From: Tanytarsus gracilentus
Taxonomy: Eukaryota > Arthropoda > Insecta > Diptera > Chironomidae
Direction: 5' to 3'
Length of the DNA: 64,000 nt
NCBI GenBank assembly: GCA_038502055.1
Contig: JAXRKN010000043.1
Location: 3,534,001 to 3,598,000, forward strand
A model generated the notes under the pieces. It did no database searches, was not told the origin of the DNA, and saw only the letters and a program-made list of their open reading frames with translations. Shown one piece after another: positions 13,501 to 27,307 of this stretch. Made by a program: the position numbers and the translations under genes. The first letter of the stretch is position 1. Every line of letters begins with the position of its first letter.

Positions 13501-16500
13501 ACAGGAATTTTAATCGCGCGATTTTCATGCATTGTTGTTACAACACGAGTGATAGGCACGCTGATTTTTTCCGTATTTTCTTGATCCGATTGATCACACT
13601 TTTCAATTGCAATAACTTCCGATTCACTCTCATTCTCATCCTCATCTTTTCCAGAGTCAATCATAGCTTCAAAATCTTCTTTTGTTCCCACATTTTTTAG
13701 ATTCTTTTCTTTCTCAACTACAAACAGAACTTCATCAGTTTTTTGCTTAGATGTCGAGGTTTTTGGTTCACTTGTCGATGGTGCATCAAACAATATTTCT
13801 GTATTTATTCCTTCATTACTATCGTCCAAGTGAACAACGTGCGACTCAAATAATGCGTAGTCGGTTGTTTCTGGTTCAGTTACAAGAGGGCTCGAAATCA
13901 GCTCATTTCTATCGAATGAAGTGTCAATAATCGAATCCGAATCGCCAATGTCTTGTGCGGTTGAGTTAAGCGAGACCTCGGTTACTACCATTTTTTCATT
14001 ATCATCGTCATAATCGACTATTCTCTGCTTCTCATCAGGACTGCTATCGACAATCACAACATCTTCTGATGTCTTTTTACCTTGAAGTCGTTGACGAATC
14101 TTTTGAGAAAGCGGGCTAATGGGTGGAGTTCCATTTGAGGAATCATTGTCGTCATAATCGACAAGAGATTTTGATTTTAGAGCAAGTGGATTTTTTAGGA
14201 GCGAAGTTTTGGGCTTCTGTTCAATTTGTCGGCTCGTTGATGCCTTTTGAAGTTCTGAAATTTGAACAACTCGAGCTTGAACGTTCTTTTGAGCTTCAGC
14301 CTGCTGCTGCTGTTGTTCTTGTGCTTTTTTAATCAGCGCAAGCATTTCAGCTGTGTTACTTTTTTGTTGCTTATTATTTTGATTGCTTCCATTTCCCCAC
14401 ATTGGCATGCCACCTTTTAACCCTAATTTAACGTTGCCAAATAATTCGGAAGGTGCAGGAATTGGATTATCATGACTCATACCCCCTCCTCCGCCGCCAC
14501 CTCCTTGCATCTGCATTTGTTGTTGGTTACTGGGAGGATGATCCATCATATTTTGTTGTTGCATATAAACAGGTCGTGGAGAGCTATCAATACCCATCAT
14601 GGGACTATTTGGATTTTGGTGATGCTGATAATTTATCATTGGTGATGTTACGTTTTGATTAATAAGAGGAGATTGTGGCTGCTGATGAACTGGGCTTTGA
14701 TTGGCTTGATTTTGCATATTCATTTGAGCATTTTGCATCGACATTTGTTGCATTTGGTTCTGTTGCATTTGGTTTTGTTGCATTTGAGACATCTGTTGTT
14801 GTTGTTGTTGTTGCTGCTGCTGCTGCTGCTTCATAATTTGTTGTTGACGAGCCATTTGCATTTGTCTTATTTGAAGGACTCTCTGAGGATCCATTACCTG
14901 TTGGCTTTGCATGTTTTGAGCATGCATGTTTTGAATCTGTTGAGGATTCCCATTAGGGTCATATTGAACTTGACGAATGACATTTGGATTATGAGATATT
15001 TGCTGTTGAAATTGAGCAGGCATCCTCATGCCCATGCGACTGTTTGAATCATTCGGTATCATTTGAGGGCGAACGAAACGAGTTTGCTGGTTCATAGCCA
15101 TATTCTGTTGCTGTTGGAATTGACCAGGCTGAGCGCTCATTCTATTCATCATTTGAATTTGCATCGGAGTGTTTGGTCGATGTTGAGGAGAAGTCATTCT
15201 GGGAACTGGCGATGTCAATCGACCAATTTGTGGGGAATCAATTTGTCCTGAATTCGGACTGAAAGGTGATTCATCGATTTGTGAATGGGGAGTTCCAATT
15301 CGAGGCGATTGTTGCATTGTATTGTAAGGAGACATAGCGTTATTAATATGTGCACCGGGACTTGGTGCACCCATCATTGGACTTGGCGAATGAAGTGGAC
15401 TTTGAGATGGAGCCATAATTTGACTACCATGAGGCGATTGCACATTTTGTTGCATAATATTTGGTGAAGGCGACATCATTGGTGATTGGTCATTCATTTG
15501 AGCAATTGGTGATTGCACCATGTTATGATGGTTTTGTGCCATTTGTTTAGCTTTTTGCTTATTTTCATAGTCTTGCTTAAGAGTAGTATGATTTCGAGCT
15601 TGTTTTCTAGAATTCTCAAGATGTTTTTGAACCCCTTGCTGCTCTTGTGTTACTTTCATAAGAATTTGCTGGTCATTTTCGTTCAAATCATTTCCATTTT
15701 TCTTCAATTGTCGCTGTTTTGTTATTAGGGACTTTTTCTGTTTCCTCAAGTCTCCGATTTCAGTTTCATAATAGCGAAGCTGTTGCTGTAGAGATTCATT
15801 TTGTTGATTTAACCATGTTTCATAAGCCACTTGTGCCTGCTTGTCAATATCTGTCACTATATTTTCTGGAGGTAATGGGGGTGCCGCTTGAAGATTCGCT
15901 TGAAAAACTGGCACTGACCTAACCGTATCTGGTGATTGAACTGTTGGCGATGAAATAAGAGGCGCTCTCCACTGTTTTGGAACCATTCCTCTTGGAGCAA
16001 ATTGAGGCTGTTGTTGCTGAGGTTGAATTTGAACCTGCTGCTGTTGAGGCATTGGGATTCCTTGTGTTGTGGTTGTGAGCACATCAGCTCTCAGTTTTTC
16101 GTAATCCTAAAAGTATGGGTTTAAAATAACTTTTAAGTTTAAAACTTGAAAAAAATTTACCTGTTCACTAAATAAACTCTGTTGATTTTGAATATTTCCA
16201 GCGTCCATTTGGTTTGTGTTAATATTTCTTGCTTGTTCTCTTTTCTCTTGTTCAACAAGATCTTCCAAAAGTAATGGCTGCTCCTGCAAATAAATTGGAT
16301 TTCGTTATTAAAAGATCAATTTTTAAATATTTTAACAACTAAGTTTTAAGCGAATTTTGTTATTGCAAAAAAAAATTTAAGCTCAAAAGATTCTAGAAGT
16401 TTTACACACTACTTTTAAAAAACATAAGAGTGAAAATTAAAAAATTTCAGCTTAGTGCGGAGTTTTGAGATTTTAGCCATAGAGGAATTTAGGATCACTT

Positions 16501-19500
16501 GAGACATTTCTCACCTGCAAGAGTGTGGGGCGTTGCAACATTTTTGAGGATGAATGCTGCTGATTATACGCGTAATCATAAAACTTTTTTTGGCAATTTT
16601 AGATAATTAAACAATTTGAAAGCATGCAATTTTAGAAACAAAAAACAAATAGATTGTCTCGTTAATTTTTGCTTTTTAAAAGTCAATTTTTAAAAGTATT
16701 GTCTTGTGTCTTTTTAATTTAAAAAAGAACAAAATATTTAAAATGAAACTCACACCGAAAAAAACTTGAAAAAGTGAGAATTTAAAATTACTAACCTGAT
16801 TTTGATTGGACGGCATTCCTTGAATCCCTGGATAAGGAGGTGGAGGCTCAGGATAAGGCGGAGGCGGTGCAGCGATTTGTTGTGACGGTTGTCCATGAAT
16901 ATTTTGCATATTTGGATTAACAATGTTTGGACGAACTTGTTGTTGTTGTTGTGGTTGCTGTTGTTGCTGCTGAGGATTCATTTGGGGCAAACCCATTCTC
17001 GGATTTCCCTGTTGATTTCCTTGCATAATGTTTGGATTGACCATTCTAACGTGTTGAAGTCTTTTTTGTCTATAGGATAAAAAATATGTAAAAATAAAAT
17101 TATTTTTCATTGTCCTAAATTTTAATTTTCCAAAAATGAAAGCTCTGAAATTTATTAAAAAATCCTCACCCTGCAGGGAATGTCAGTGAAATGTTATTAG
17201 GTCCGGTAACAATTCCTGTAATATTATTGTTGGCAACCAAGCGAGTTCCAATCGGCATTGGTTTTCCAGCAGCTGCAGCTTGTTGAAGCTATAAAATATA
17301 AATGGTTTAGTGACATGGTGATTTAATTTTTTAACAATAATACCTGATGCATCATTTGCTGATGTATTTGCTGGATTTCTGGAATTTGATTGGGAGGAAT
17401 AGCTTTAAAACGAACTTGTTGTCTCTGAAAGTTCGCCTGTTGTTGTTGCTGCTGGGCATGAACGATTTGCTGTTGGTTTGGAGGCATTTGCTGCGAAGGG
17501 CCAGGGTTCTGTTGACTCATTTGATTTTGAACATCAACAGATTGTGACATTTGTTGAGGATGACCCATCATTGGTTGATTTTGATTTACATGCATTGGCA
17601 TACGAATGTTTTGTTGAATAGGAGACCCTTGTGGGTTCATTTGAACACCCGACGGAATTGGGACTGTTGGGGTAAAATGAGCTTTAGCCTTTTCAATTTC
17701 AGCATTTTTGATTTTTTCTTCTTTTGCATTGTCACTTTCGTCCATTTCAAGACTATCCAGAAGTGTAGATTTTTCATCAGTTTCAAGTTCAGGATCGGCA
17801 TATTCTAAAATATTAAAAGCATCGCCCATTTCAGCAGTCAAAGAGTTTAATAAATCGTCATCATCGTCTCCAAGACCTCCCAAAATATCTCCAACACCAT
17901 CCATAGCACCGACATTTTCGTCTTGTTCCAATTTCTCTAGTTCAGCCGTAACAGAATCGGGAATTCCCTCTACATCAGCACTCGATGGCCGGTTTCCAAT
18001 TGAAGGAACATTAGGATCTTGTGAAGCTATTTGGTGTGCTTGAACATGTTGCTGAATATTTGGATTCATGACACGTTGTTGTGTCATGATTTGTTGATTA
18101 TTAATCATAATTCCTTGCTGTCCTTGCTGGTTAAATGACTGATTTGGATTTAATGTCATTCTCTGTTGATTCATATTGACTTGATTAGGCTGTTGCTGTT
18201 GAATCATTTGACTTTGATTGTGGTCCATCATTTGCTGACCTATTGGAAGGCCTGGACGAATGTTTTGTCTAGGTCTATTATCAGGTGTCATAATCATTCT
18301 TTGAGGAGGGTTGCCGAGTTGTGTTGTACGAATCATTTGACCGCCAACCATAGCTTGCATCCGTTGTTGAGGCTGTCTCATACCAGGAGGCAATGGTTGA
18401 CGGAATGTATTGTCTGATATTTGATTTTGAGACTGTTGCTGTTGATTTGCTTGATTTTGTTGATTTTTCAAAGCTTCACTCTCTAAATTAAATGAAGGTC
18501 CCATTGGAGTTTGAGAAGATGCACCTGGCAAATTGGTGGGTGCTTGTGTTCTTTGCAAGAGATCACGTAATTGTCGATTATTTTGATCTTGATTTGGTGG
18601 TTGTGGTGTCTGAACGAATGGTGGCTTACTAAACATATCGGGACGTGCATAGACAGTGGTGCGAGTCTGACCTGGATTAAAATTTGGTCTAGGAGTTCCC
18701 GGTGCTTGAACATATTGTCCCATGTTTTCTAAAGGCCGAATAATTGGCGATTGTTGTGTAGTTTGTCCATAGACGGGACTCATAATAGCTGTAGGTGTAC
18801 CTGGTGCATGTACGGGTGATTGCTGTTGACCCATTACTTTTGACGTCTGAGGAGAGTGCAAAAATTGTTGTTCGTCTGGCCGAGAGAAGTTTTCACCCGA
18901 AGGAGATCCCGGATAGAGGTCGTTGGGTGACTGAGGTGTCCCGGATTGAGGAGAGAAAGGACTATGATTCATACGTTGACTTTGTTGTCTCTGCAATTGC
19001 GGTGCCACTTGGCGTAATTGTCCTTGTGGATTCATCATCATGCGTCCCTTATTTGGTGGCGCAATAAATTGGTTACGTGAATTTGGCGATGGACTCGCAA
19101 CAGGGCTCATCGATCCATCATTCATATTTGTCGTAATTTGGAGTGGCATGTTTGCATCTAAAATTTTATTAATCTTTGTACTTTGCAATAATTTAAATGC
19201 AATAAAAACTCACGTTGAAGATCGGGAGGCATTCCTAGTTGCTGCTCCCTAGCTCGCTGAGCTTGCAACATTTTCCATTGACGCTCTTGCTCAGCCTCTT
19301 TCATACTCTTTTGCTGTGCGGCAATTTTATCTTGGTCCTAAGAGAAAACGATATACATAAAAAAATCAATTAGCAAGGCACGATTGAAAAGTGAGCAATG
19401 TAAGAAAGAGAGAGCGAAAGGAAATAACACTTTCAGCTAAACGTCGTAATATGTCATGAAGAAAATAAAACTTAACAGCTTCTGTCATGCTCGAAATATA

Positions 19501-22500
19501 TAGATTATTTTGGAGTCTCCAACATGCATTTTTAAGGATATTTTTCTACGATAAACTTTTTCTACACCGTTACTTCAAATTTTTTTAAGGATAAGAGGAA
19601 ATTATAGGAAACTTAAATAAAAATTTCATGCAAAAATAATTTTCGACTTTTTTAAATCAACAACCATAATCTCAAGTATCAGATATAAAACGTAAAAAAA
19701 TATTTCTTCTTGTTTGTTCATCGCCATGCTGTAGGAGGAAAAATTGAGTGGCGATATAAATCAAAAAAGAAGACAAAAATATTAACAAAAAATTTAAAAT
19801 AAGAAAAAACAGCATCAAAAATATTTTTATACGTTTATATATCCTCTCACCATTATTATTTGTGCATTATTATTAGAAGGAGTAGAAGACATAGCGGTTG
19901 CTTTTGTGACGGTGGTGAAATGGCTACTAAAAGTGTTATTACATTCTGAGGTGATGGTAGTGGTTGTGGTGGTGATAGTCAAAGGAGAAGAAGTACAAGA
20001 ATTGGAAGAATTATTGGAAATATTATTTTGTGACGGAGATGCAACAGAGCCTGATGTCTCGAGAGGCTTTCTAGCCATTTCGTTTTCATGCGTCGATTGC
20101 TTATCACTGAACACGTGTGCCGAGTCATGGGAAGCGAGCGATGGAAGAGTTTTCATTATTTCCGAAGGTGTCAAGACTCGAATGTGTTGATCATTGTTCG
20201 CACTACTCGACAAAATTGGCAAAGCATCTTGATTCGAATTTTCCGAGTCTTCATTTTTAATTGCAACCCTTTGAACTTGATTTGGATAAATTGTTTTAAC
20301 TTTAGATGCCTGCAAGTTAGCCTCCTTTGTGATATTTTGAAGGGATGCCTCGAGAATTGGTGAAGGATGTGCGACCGCAGCAGATGTTATGCTATTGTTG
20401 CTGGGCGCTTGATTAATGATATTAAAATTGATATTTGGCGATTGTTGAAGAAGTACTCGAAAATGATTGGGTGTTCCTGGTCGAATGGCACCTGAGTTTG
20501 TGTTGAAATTGCCATTTGGATTAACAGTAACGTTCGGGGCTGGGCCACTAGTGCTTCCATGTAAGCCATATTGATGAACCGTAAATTGTGGTGCAATATT
20601 GGTCGCTATAACATTCGGTACAAAAATTCCACGAGATGTCGTAAACGAAAGAGTTTTCATCAGTTGTTGGGTTAAGGGCTGTTGAGTGACTATCAAGTTG
20701 ACACTTTTTGTATTCAAAGAGGGAGAGGGTGATGGTGAGGTAGGTACACTTTTCGTGCTTAGATTCATAAACGTATTTGCTATGTTGCTCGCAACGGAAA
20801 TATTTGAATGTTTAGATTCGGCTTTCGAGACTCCGCTCTCGTTTGACAGTGATTTATGTTGCGCTTCATCAGACTCTGACATTGATTTTTCAACAATCAT
20901 GGTTGCATTATTATTACTAATATTAATTATAGAAGTACTATTAACAGGGGAGGAAGAACTAATGTTATTCTCATCACCAATATTACTACAACTAAACTCT
21001 TTGTGCACATTTGCCATGATTAGTAAGTTGTTACTCTTATGATTATTATTATTTTCATTATTATTATTATGCTTATTATTATTGGAAGAGGGAGATGGCG
21101 ATTGAATTTTGTTATCAAAAGCGTTAGTTTCAAAGAAGTGATCTGCCGGCAGTTTAGAGTGACATCCTGGAGACTGCTGATTAGTTCTTACCACTTGAAT
21201 TTGTTGCTGATTCAAAATCACATTAGTGGTTGTCGCAGCAATGGTTTGCGGTTGACAAACTGACTGAATTGGCTGAGGCGTGGTGGTCTGCTGTTGCATC
21301 ATGCTAACGTCCATTAGCGAAGACGATTCTGAGAGTGTCGAGCTCAGTGCAGGTGATGTGCTATTTGTGCTCGTGGTTGTTCCATTGTCGGGTGATAGTT
21401 CGGGAGCAACCTAATCACATAATTTAATTTGGTATGAGGATTATGAATTCAATGGAATATTTACTATTGTGATCTATATAAAATAATATAATATATGAAA
21501 ATAACACACAATATTCTGAGAAAAGGAGCGGTGAATAAGTTAAAATCTGTATATATTTTAATGAAAAAAAAATAAAAATAAAATGACAGACCAAACACTA
21601 TGGACTGGCGGAAAGATAATGATAATGTGGGCTAGAGACCTTTTGTTAGTTTTTCAATGAGAACAATACATTGAAGGATTTCTATATGAATTTTATGTGT
21701 AAATGAGCGTGTGTGTGTGAATGTGTGTTGGCTTATGATGAAAACTTTCAAAAAGAAAATTTTTAGCAAAACATACTTTGAAATAATGGACTAAACAAAA
21801 TAAATTTAATTTTTCCAACCTGTTGAGCTTTTTTCGTTCGCAGTTGAGCTTGTTGAGCTGAACGATTGTCACGAGCACGTTGAAGGTACGGTTGCTTCTT
21901 GTCGGCCGAAAGTGCTCGCCATTTCTTCATAATTTGCTTATAGCGATCTGGCCAGTGAGGATATTCAATCTTCAACTCGGGATGGTTTTGATTTGCATAG
22001 AGAACTGCCGAAATTGTGGACATGTCTCCAAGTTCTGGCGGGATTAAAAAGTTTAATAATTATCAATAAAATAATTTTAAATATATCGAAACTCACTTTC
22101 ATCTTCACACATTCTTTCGGATGTCTTTTGGTGATTATTAATTTTAGGTGCTTGACCTGATGTTCCTGCTTGTCCACTCATATCACCTCCCATATCAAAA
22201 TCTCCGCCTCCAACAGAAGGATTCCACTGAGCTTGTTGTGGAAACGTCGGAGTTGTGTTAAATTGATTTCTTTATAAAATAAAATTTAATTTTAGTATAA
22301 AATTAATAAATTATATTTAAAAATGCTAATAATGTGTTCATTTAATGAGGATAGGGTTAGGATGGTACTTTTCATTTATGAAATGTTTGCATTTTAGTTT
22401 GTTTTTTGGTGCTAATAATGATAATGATGATGATCACTAGTGCTAATAATGAGAGTGAGCTTTTAGGGAAAATATAAAAGTATACAATTGTGGGGTTGAG

Positions 22501-25500
22501 TTATTAAAAATGCGTTTTTCATTATGAAAGCATCTCCCATCCCTACCTATAGCCAAAATCAGTAAAATTGTACCCTCTTTGTGAAGTCATTCCTGGAACA
22601 CCAGTTGGCAGTGAATTTTGTCTCTGCATCATTGGTTGCATGTGAGGAATTACATTTTGCTGTTGAATCATAATGTGTTGATTCATTGGATTGATCTGTT
22701 GAGTATTGATAATTTGAGGCGATTGTGGCTGCATAATAGACATCATTGGGTTGATGGGAGTTGTCGGAGTAGGAGCTTGAGGAGATTGCAATTGAGCCAT
22801 TGTGGCTTGCAATGGTGTCGTGGGTTGATTGATATGCAGAGGTTGACTCTCGGACTGATGCGAGGGCGTAGATTGAGTAGAATATGAGTTGATGGAGTTA
22901 GTTAGAACTGACTCTTGAGACTCTTGTGATTCATCTGTGAGGACACTCTTGAAAAGCATATCTTCCATATCAAGATTAAAATCCATGTTAAAGTCATCCT
23001 TTTCACATTTAACATCACCATCATCGAGGACATTCGAGTTCTTTGTGAGATCATCATCTTCATTCATTATGGTATTCACCAGATCATTGTCAAGTAAATC
23101 GTTTGGTAGACCAAGAACGTCTTTTAATGCCTCTGTATCACTATTATTGTCCTCATCGTCCATGAGACCAATTTCTGTTTTTATTTCAACATTTGCGACA
23201 CTCGGAGTTTGAGAAAAATCGTCAGATTGTTGCATTTTTTGATTTAGCTGAATTTGAGCTCCGCTTGAGATCAATTGTTGGCTCGAAGGGGCTTGAGGAC
23301 CGCTAACTGACAACTTTTTGACAGTATTTAATTGCAATAATTTTTGTTCCTCTTGAAGTTTGAGTTGTTGCTTAGCTCTCATTGCTTCAATCATTTTCAG
23401 CTCATCGTGCGATAATTTTATAGTTTTGTCGTCAGACACATTGCTCTTTGAATCATCGTCACTGCTGCTCGATTCTAATTTAACCTTAACATTTGGATCC
23501 ATCAAAAATTTTCCGAAAAATGCTTCTTGCAAATAGGCGGGATAGGTCTCGACCAATTTATTCTTCTGCTTTCGGCGATTCGGTTTCTTTTTCTTAGCCT
23601 CATCGACTAAATTTGAAGGTTCTTCGTCGTTTTTCGTAGTACGAACTGCACGGTTTCTTACGGAAAATCCACCAATGCCAAGCTTTTGGAGATTTCTTTG
23701 ACGCTTTTTGCGTAAAACAACTTGCCCGGTTTCAGTGGTAAAAATGGAAAAGCCCTCGGGAGGTGGCTCATTACTCGACCAAATCATCCCATCTTTATAA
23801 ATTTGTGCCTCTTCATTCGGATCCATTGGTTCCATTTTAACATCTTCCATCGAATTATCAGCGCTACCCGCTACAACAGATTCTATTGCAGCTAAAATAC
23901 TCGCATCCTTTTCAGCTTCAACGTTGTTTTTCGGTTTACGCTTTGCTCGTTTCGGTTCCGTTTGAAGAGTTTTGATGAATTGCAATCCATGTTCACTCAA
24001 GTATACTCCATCTACAAAATGACTACTCTCGAGTGCCAGAGCAAATGCATTATCACTCTCATCTATTGAGTCGTCCTTTGAAAGTATTGATGATTGGTTG
24101 GAGAATGAGGGCAATTTCTTCTTAATTTGTAAATGAGGTGGTAGTATTTCTTTGGGTCTACATAGAAGGCATAGATAACCCTCTTCCGCGCACTTTTCAG
24201 CTTCCGATTCATTTTTAATCGAGTCACACTGGCAGTGTAACCATCGATCACAACTCGTGCATTGAATTATGAGTTCACCATCGCTATAGGTTTCGGCACA
24301 AACCGAACAGTTTGATTGACTCGCGCAAGGTCCACATTCAGTATAACTATTTTGCCACTGACAATTATTGCCGGGCTCATTTGAGCCGCATTTAAAGCAA
24401 ATTGCACACCACTTGCATTTCCATGTACCGTGAGGAACGGTATTGAGAGGAGGCTCCATACAGTAGATATGATATGAAATATCACAGTCGTCGCATAAAA
24501 TGAGACGAGCTTCATCATTTTTCTCACCGCAACCTTCACATACGGTACAATCAAGGCAACGCCATCCTTTCAGGAGAATTTCTTTAGTCACTTTGACAGA
24601 CACACAATAAGGATGATAACATTGACCGCATTGAGCGCATGAAATGAGGCAGCCTTCTTGATCTGTTCCAATAGAGCCACACATTACGCAAATGTCCTGA
24701 GTGAGAACAAAACGATCTTTCGCGGAACATAAAATTAAACGATTTTCGGAACCGGGCTCTTCGTCAGATTGATGCTTGGAGTCGTTTGAGACGGGTCTTT
24801 GTAATCCAATTCCAGGAACACCGAAAATTCCTCTCATTTTAGATTTGGGTCCTCTTTTTCTCCCCAACTCAAATGTTCTTGCTCGTTTTTGGAAGCCCAA
24901 TTTACCCATTCCCTTTGGTCTTTGCGCTAATCCGCTGTTTCCTGTTAAGCCAAGTCGCTTTTTAGCAATTTTACTTGCTACAAATGGTTTACCTTTTCCT
25001 AATCCCATGGCAAAATCATCTCGAACTAATCTGCCATCGCAATTCTCTAAATCAATATCATCGAACGCATTTAAGCTCTCTTGTGACGCTGATAAACTGT
25101 CATCATCCCCGCTATTGCTTCTTCTAATTCCAAAACTAGCACGATCAACTTTGCAAACACCACAGGTGTAATCATAGTCGGCATTCAATTCTTTACGTCT
25201 CTCATAGGCATTTAGATCGGCTTCAGGATCGCATGTACTATGCACAAATTTCTGACAAACAGAACATTTCACCATTTCACGATATGCAGCCGCACGATAA
25301 GCTTTGCGGCAAATTGGACATGAGTAGCCTTTATTTCTCTGCTGATAACAGGAATCACAGACCGTATAATGGTTATGCCATCTCGATGAGGCTCCCGCAC
25401 CAGGAGTTCTCGATCCACAGTCACTACACACTCGACAGCATCGACACTTCCAGCCATATTTCGGTATTGTCGCCATGATTGGTCGCAAGCATTGAGCATG

Positions 25501-26855
25501 ATAAAGCTTATCGCATGTTTCACAGGCCAAAGTTCGACCATCGGAAGTGTCGGGTATTCGACAAATCTGACATGATTTACATGTTTTACATTGCCATCCA
25601 GTTCTTACGCCAGGCTGTTGTGCGAGCCCAATGCATGTACCGTGATAATGGTCACCACACAGAGAACACATCATCAGATTACTTATATCGCCAAGTCCAC
25701 CACAATTACGACATGAAATTTCCTCGGTACCTATTATAAGAAAAAATTAATTATTGAAATTTTGAAATAATTTTTTTACTAACAGTTTAGTGGAACTTGA
25801 TTGAGATGATCGACACAATAAATTGTGGAGTCTTGAAAAACTTGAAAACAACCAGCAGCAGCTATGCAAGGATAGTGAAATGCTCGCTGGCAGCTCATTT
25901 TGCATGATGCACTCGCTCCAAAGTGATTACAATATGAGCACTTTTTGGCTAGACTCTGCTTAAGCACTTGTGCAACGTTACTAAGCGCATCGCTTACTCG
26001 ATCTCGTTCAACTCCAAATGACCACATTGCACACGCACGATGAACATAATAGAAACCATTTTCAGTAACCATATTCAACTCTATCGCCTCTTGATGTCCA
26101 ATTTTTTCTAATTCATCCACATATTCTGTCGTATTGACGGGATTCTTGCACTTATTTAAGCCTTTTTGTCTTCGATTTAACTGCTGTTGCAGTAGGGTGG
26201 TTGAATTAGTTCCGGTGGGATTTCTCAATAATTTACTTAAATCGTCACTCTTCGAGTCTTCATCATTCATCGAGCTACTCGAACCTGAGTTATTGTGATC
26301 AACCGAGGACGAGTCATCCTCAGTCACTTCCAATCGCAACATTTCACCCTGACCCAGTTGACTCCGCTCGCCCAAATTGCAAAAGGCACAAAGTTTTGCT
26401 CCGTACTTTTCCGGAAAATATGGTGGCTCATCGTTAATGATATTCTGGGAGCCCGCAGGTGCAGGCATTAGAACAGCAGGATTATTTATTAAATCATTTT
26501 CGATTGTCGGCGTCACGGAAAGTTCGTCGGGTGAGGCGGACATAATTTGAAAATTAATGGTGGACGATGAGCCTCCATCATTTTCCTTTTTAGTCGAAGC
26601 AGTTGTTGTTGTATTGCTAGCGAACGAAAATTTTCGCTTCAAACTCATTTTCACGCCGACTTGAGCCATGGATTGTTTAATATTGAGTTTCTGCAATGGA
26701 TTTTTGATAATTTCGAGAGCATCCTTGCGTTTAAGTGGCAAGTTGTTGCGACGTTTCGTAGGGAAGTCATTTTCCTCGGAACTTTCATCGGAGCTGCTAA
26801 CATTCAAATAGTCGCTGTCCGAGTTATCTTCGTCAAAACTCGCTCCTCTATCCAT
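7519..26855 (-). CDS. trr: KMT2C/D-type histone H3K4 methyltransferase, Lpt and trr parts in one gene
   Basis: Fifteen exons: 26855-25784, 25730-22547, 22269-22097, 22034-21820, 21410-19851, 19337-19214, 19157-17344, 17288-17170, 17069-16796, 16559-16515, 16283-16161, 16106-11334, 11275-8087, 8026-7844, 7611-7519. All borders are GT-AG and the lengths sum to 16,941 nt, a clean 5,646 codons plus stop. Domain order: extended PHD (about 150-357, with a long Ser/Asp insertion), PHD cluster (360-545), second PHD cluster (700-890), HMG box (1480-1548), Gln-rich region, the KMT2C/D helical block QPLLLEDLVEQEK and coiled coil, an LLKQLLQ receptor box, second extended PHD (5135-5240), FYRN, FYRC, WDR5-binding Win motif GAARTEP, SET with NHSCNPNC, and post-SET CHCGAAFC. 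This is the enhancer H3K4 mono-methylase of a COMPASS-like complex, acting in the nucleus with nuclear receptors. In Drosophila the same content is two genes. Confidence 0.93.
8087..9360 (-). other. ePHD2-FYRN-FYRC-Win-SET catalytic block of the KMT2 protein
   Basis: This part of the large exon encodes, in order: the second extended PHD (CILCHQ...CNIHAPK), FYRN (LPHQLQTFH..NCIYPIGFK), FYRC (through GVETLHDYRFKYG), the Win motif GAARTEP that docks WDR5, and the first half of SET (HTMVIEYIGEVIR). The SET domain is completed by two small exons (8026-7844 and 7611-7519). These add RGIYMFRLDEDRV, the cofactor and catalytic motif NHSCNPNC, YDYKFDIED and the zinc-binding CHCGAAFC. All key residues are present, so the enzyme should be active. 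One oddity is Cys where the family usually has Tyr in LGLYAARD. Confidence 0.9.
14475..14840 (-). repeat. Poly-Gln and poly-Gly coding repeats in the KMT2 gene
   Basis: CAG/CAA runs (seen as ctg/ttg on the plus strand near 14790-14832) encode about a dozen consecutive glutamines, followed by QMQQNQ repeats. A run of eight glycine codons lies near 14485-14510. Such homopolymers are typical of the Gln-rich middle of KMT2C/D proteins and probably vary in length. Confidence 0.85.
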
Positions 26856-27307
26856 GATCCATTAGTTTTTTGATACTTTTAAAAGCTTTTTGATAAGATT
26901 TATCACTAAAAAACGCGAATGAAAAAAATTCTTTAGCTATTCGACGCGTTTATTTTCTTCGAACTAATATGTCGACATTTTTATTGTCAAGTGGTTATCT
27001 TCTTTTCGAAAAACTAACCTCGAAACTATAAAAATAAATATAAAACTTTTCTAATTTTTTAAAGATATCTAAAAATCTTTCTTGTGTTATTATTATTAAA
27101 TCAAAATTCATTTTTATTCGTAATTAATTTTATAATTTTTTAAAAATTTACAACATAAATTATGTTTTTATGTAATTTTACCAAAAAGTTTATGTTTCGA
27201 CACTAATGCACTTCTTACTTCCCAATAAGATTAAAATTATTTCTCAACTTTTTTTCTTTTTAGATTTTTTTTTATTCTTATTCTGATAAAGATTTTCCAA
27301 TAAGTGT
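26856..27307. promoter_or_regulatory. Presumed promoter/5' UTR of the KMT2-type gene and 3' UTR of Fip1
   Basis: This 452-bp AT-rich stretch separates the Fip1 stop codon from the methyltransferase start, both genes being on the minus strand. It must therefore carry Fip1 polyadenylation and the start site of the big gene. I see no coding sequence and no motif that I can name with certainty. Confidence 0.45.
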
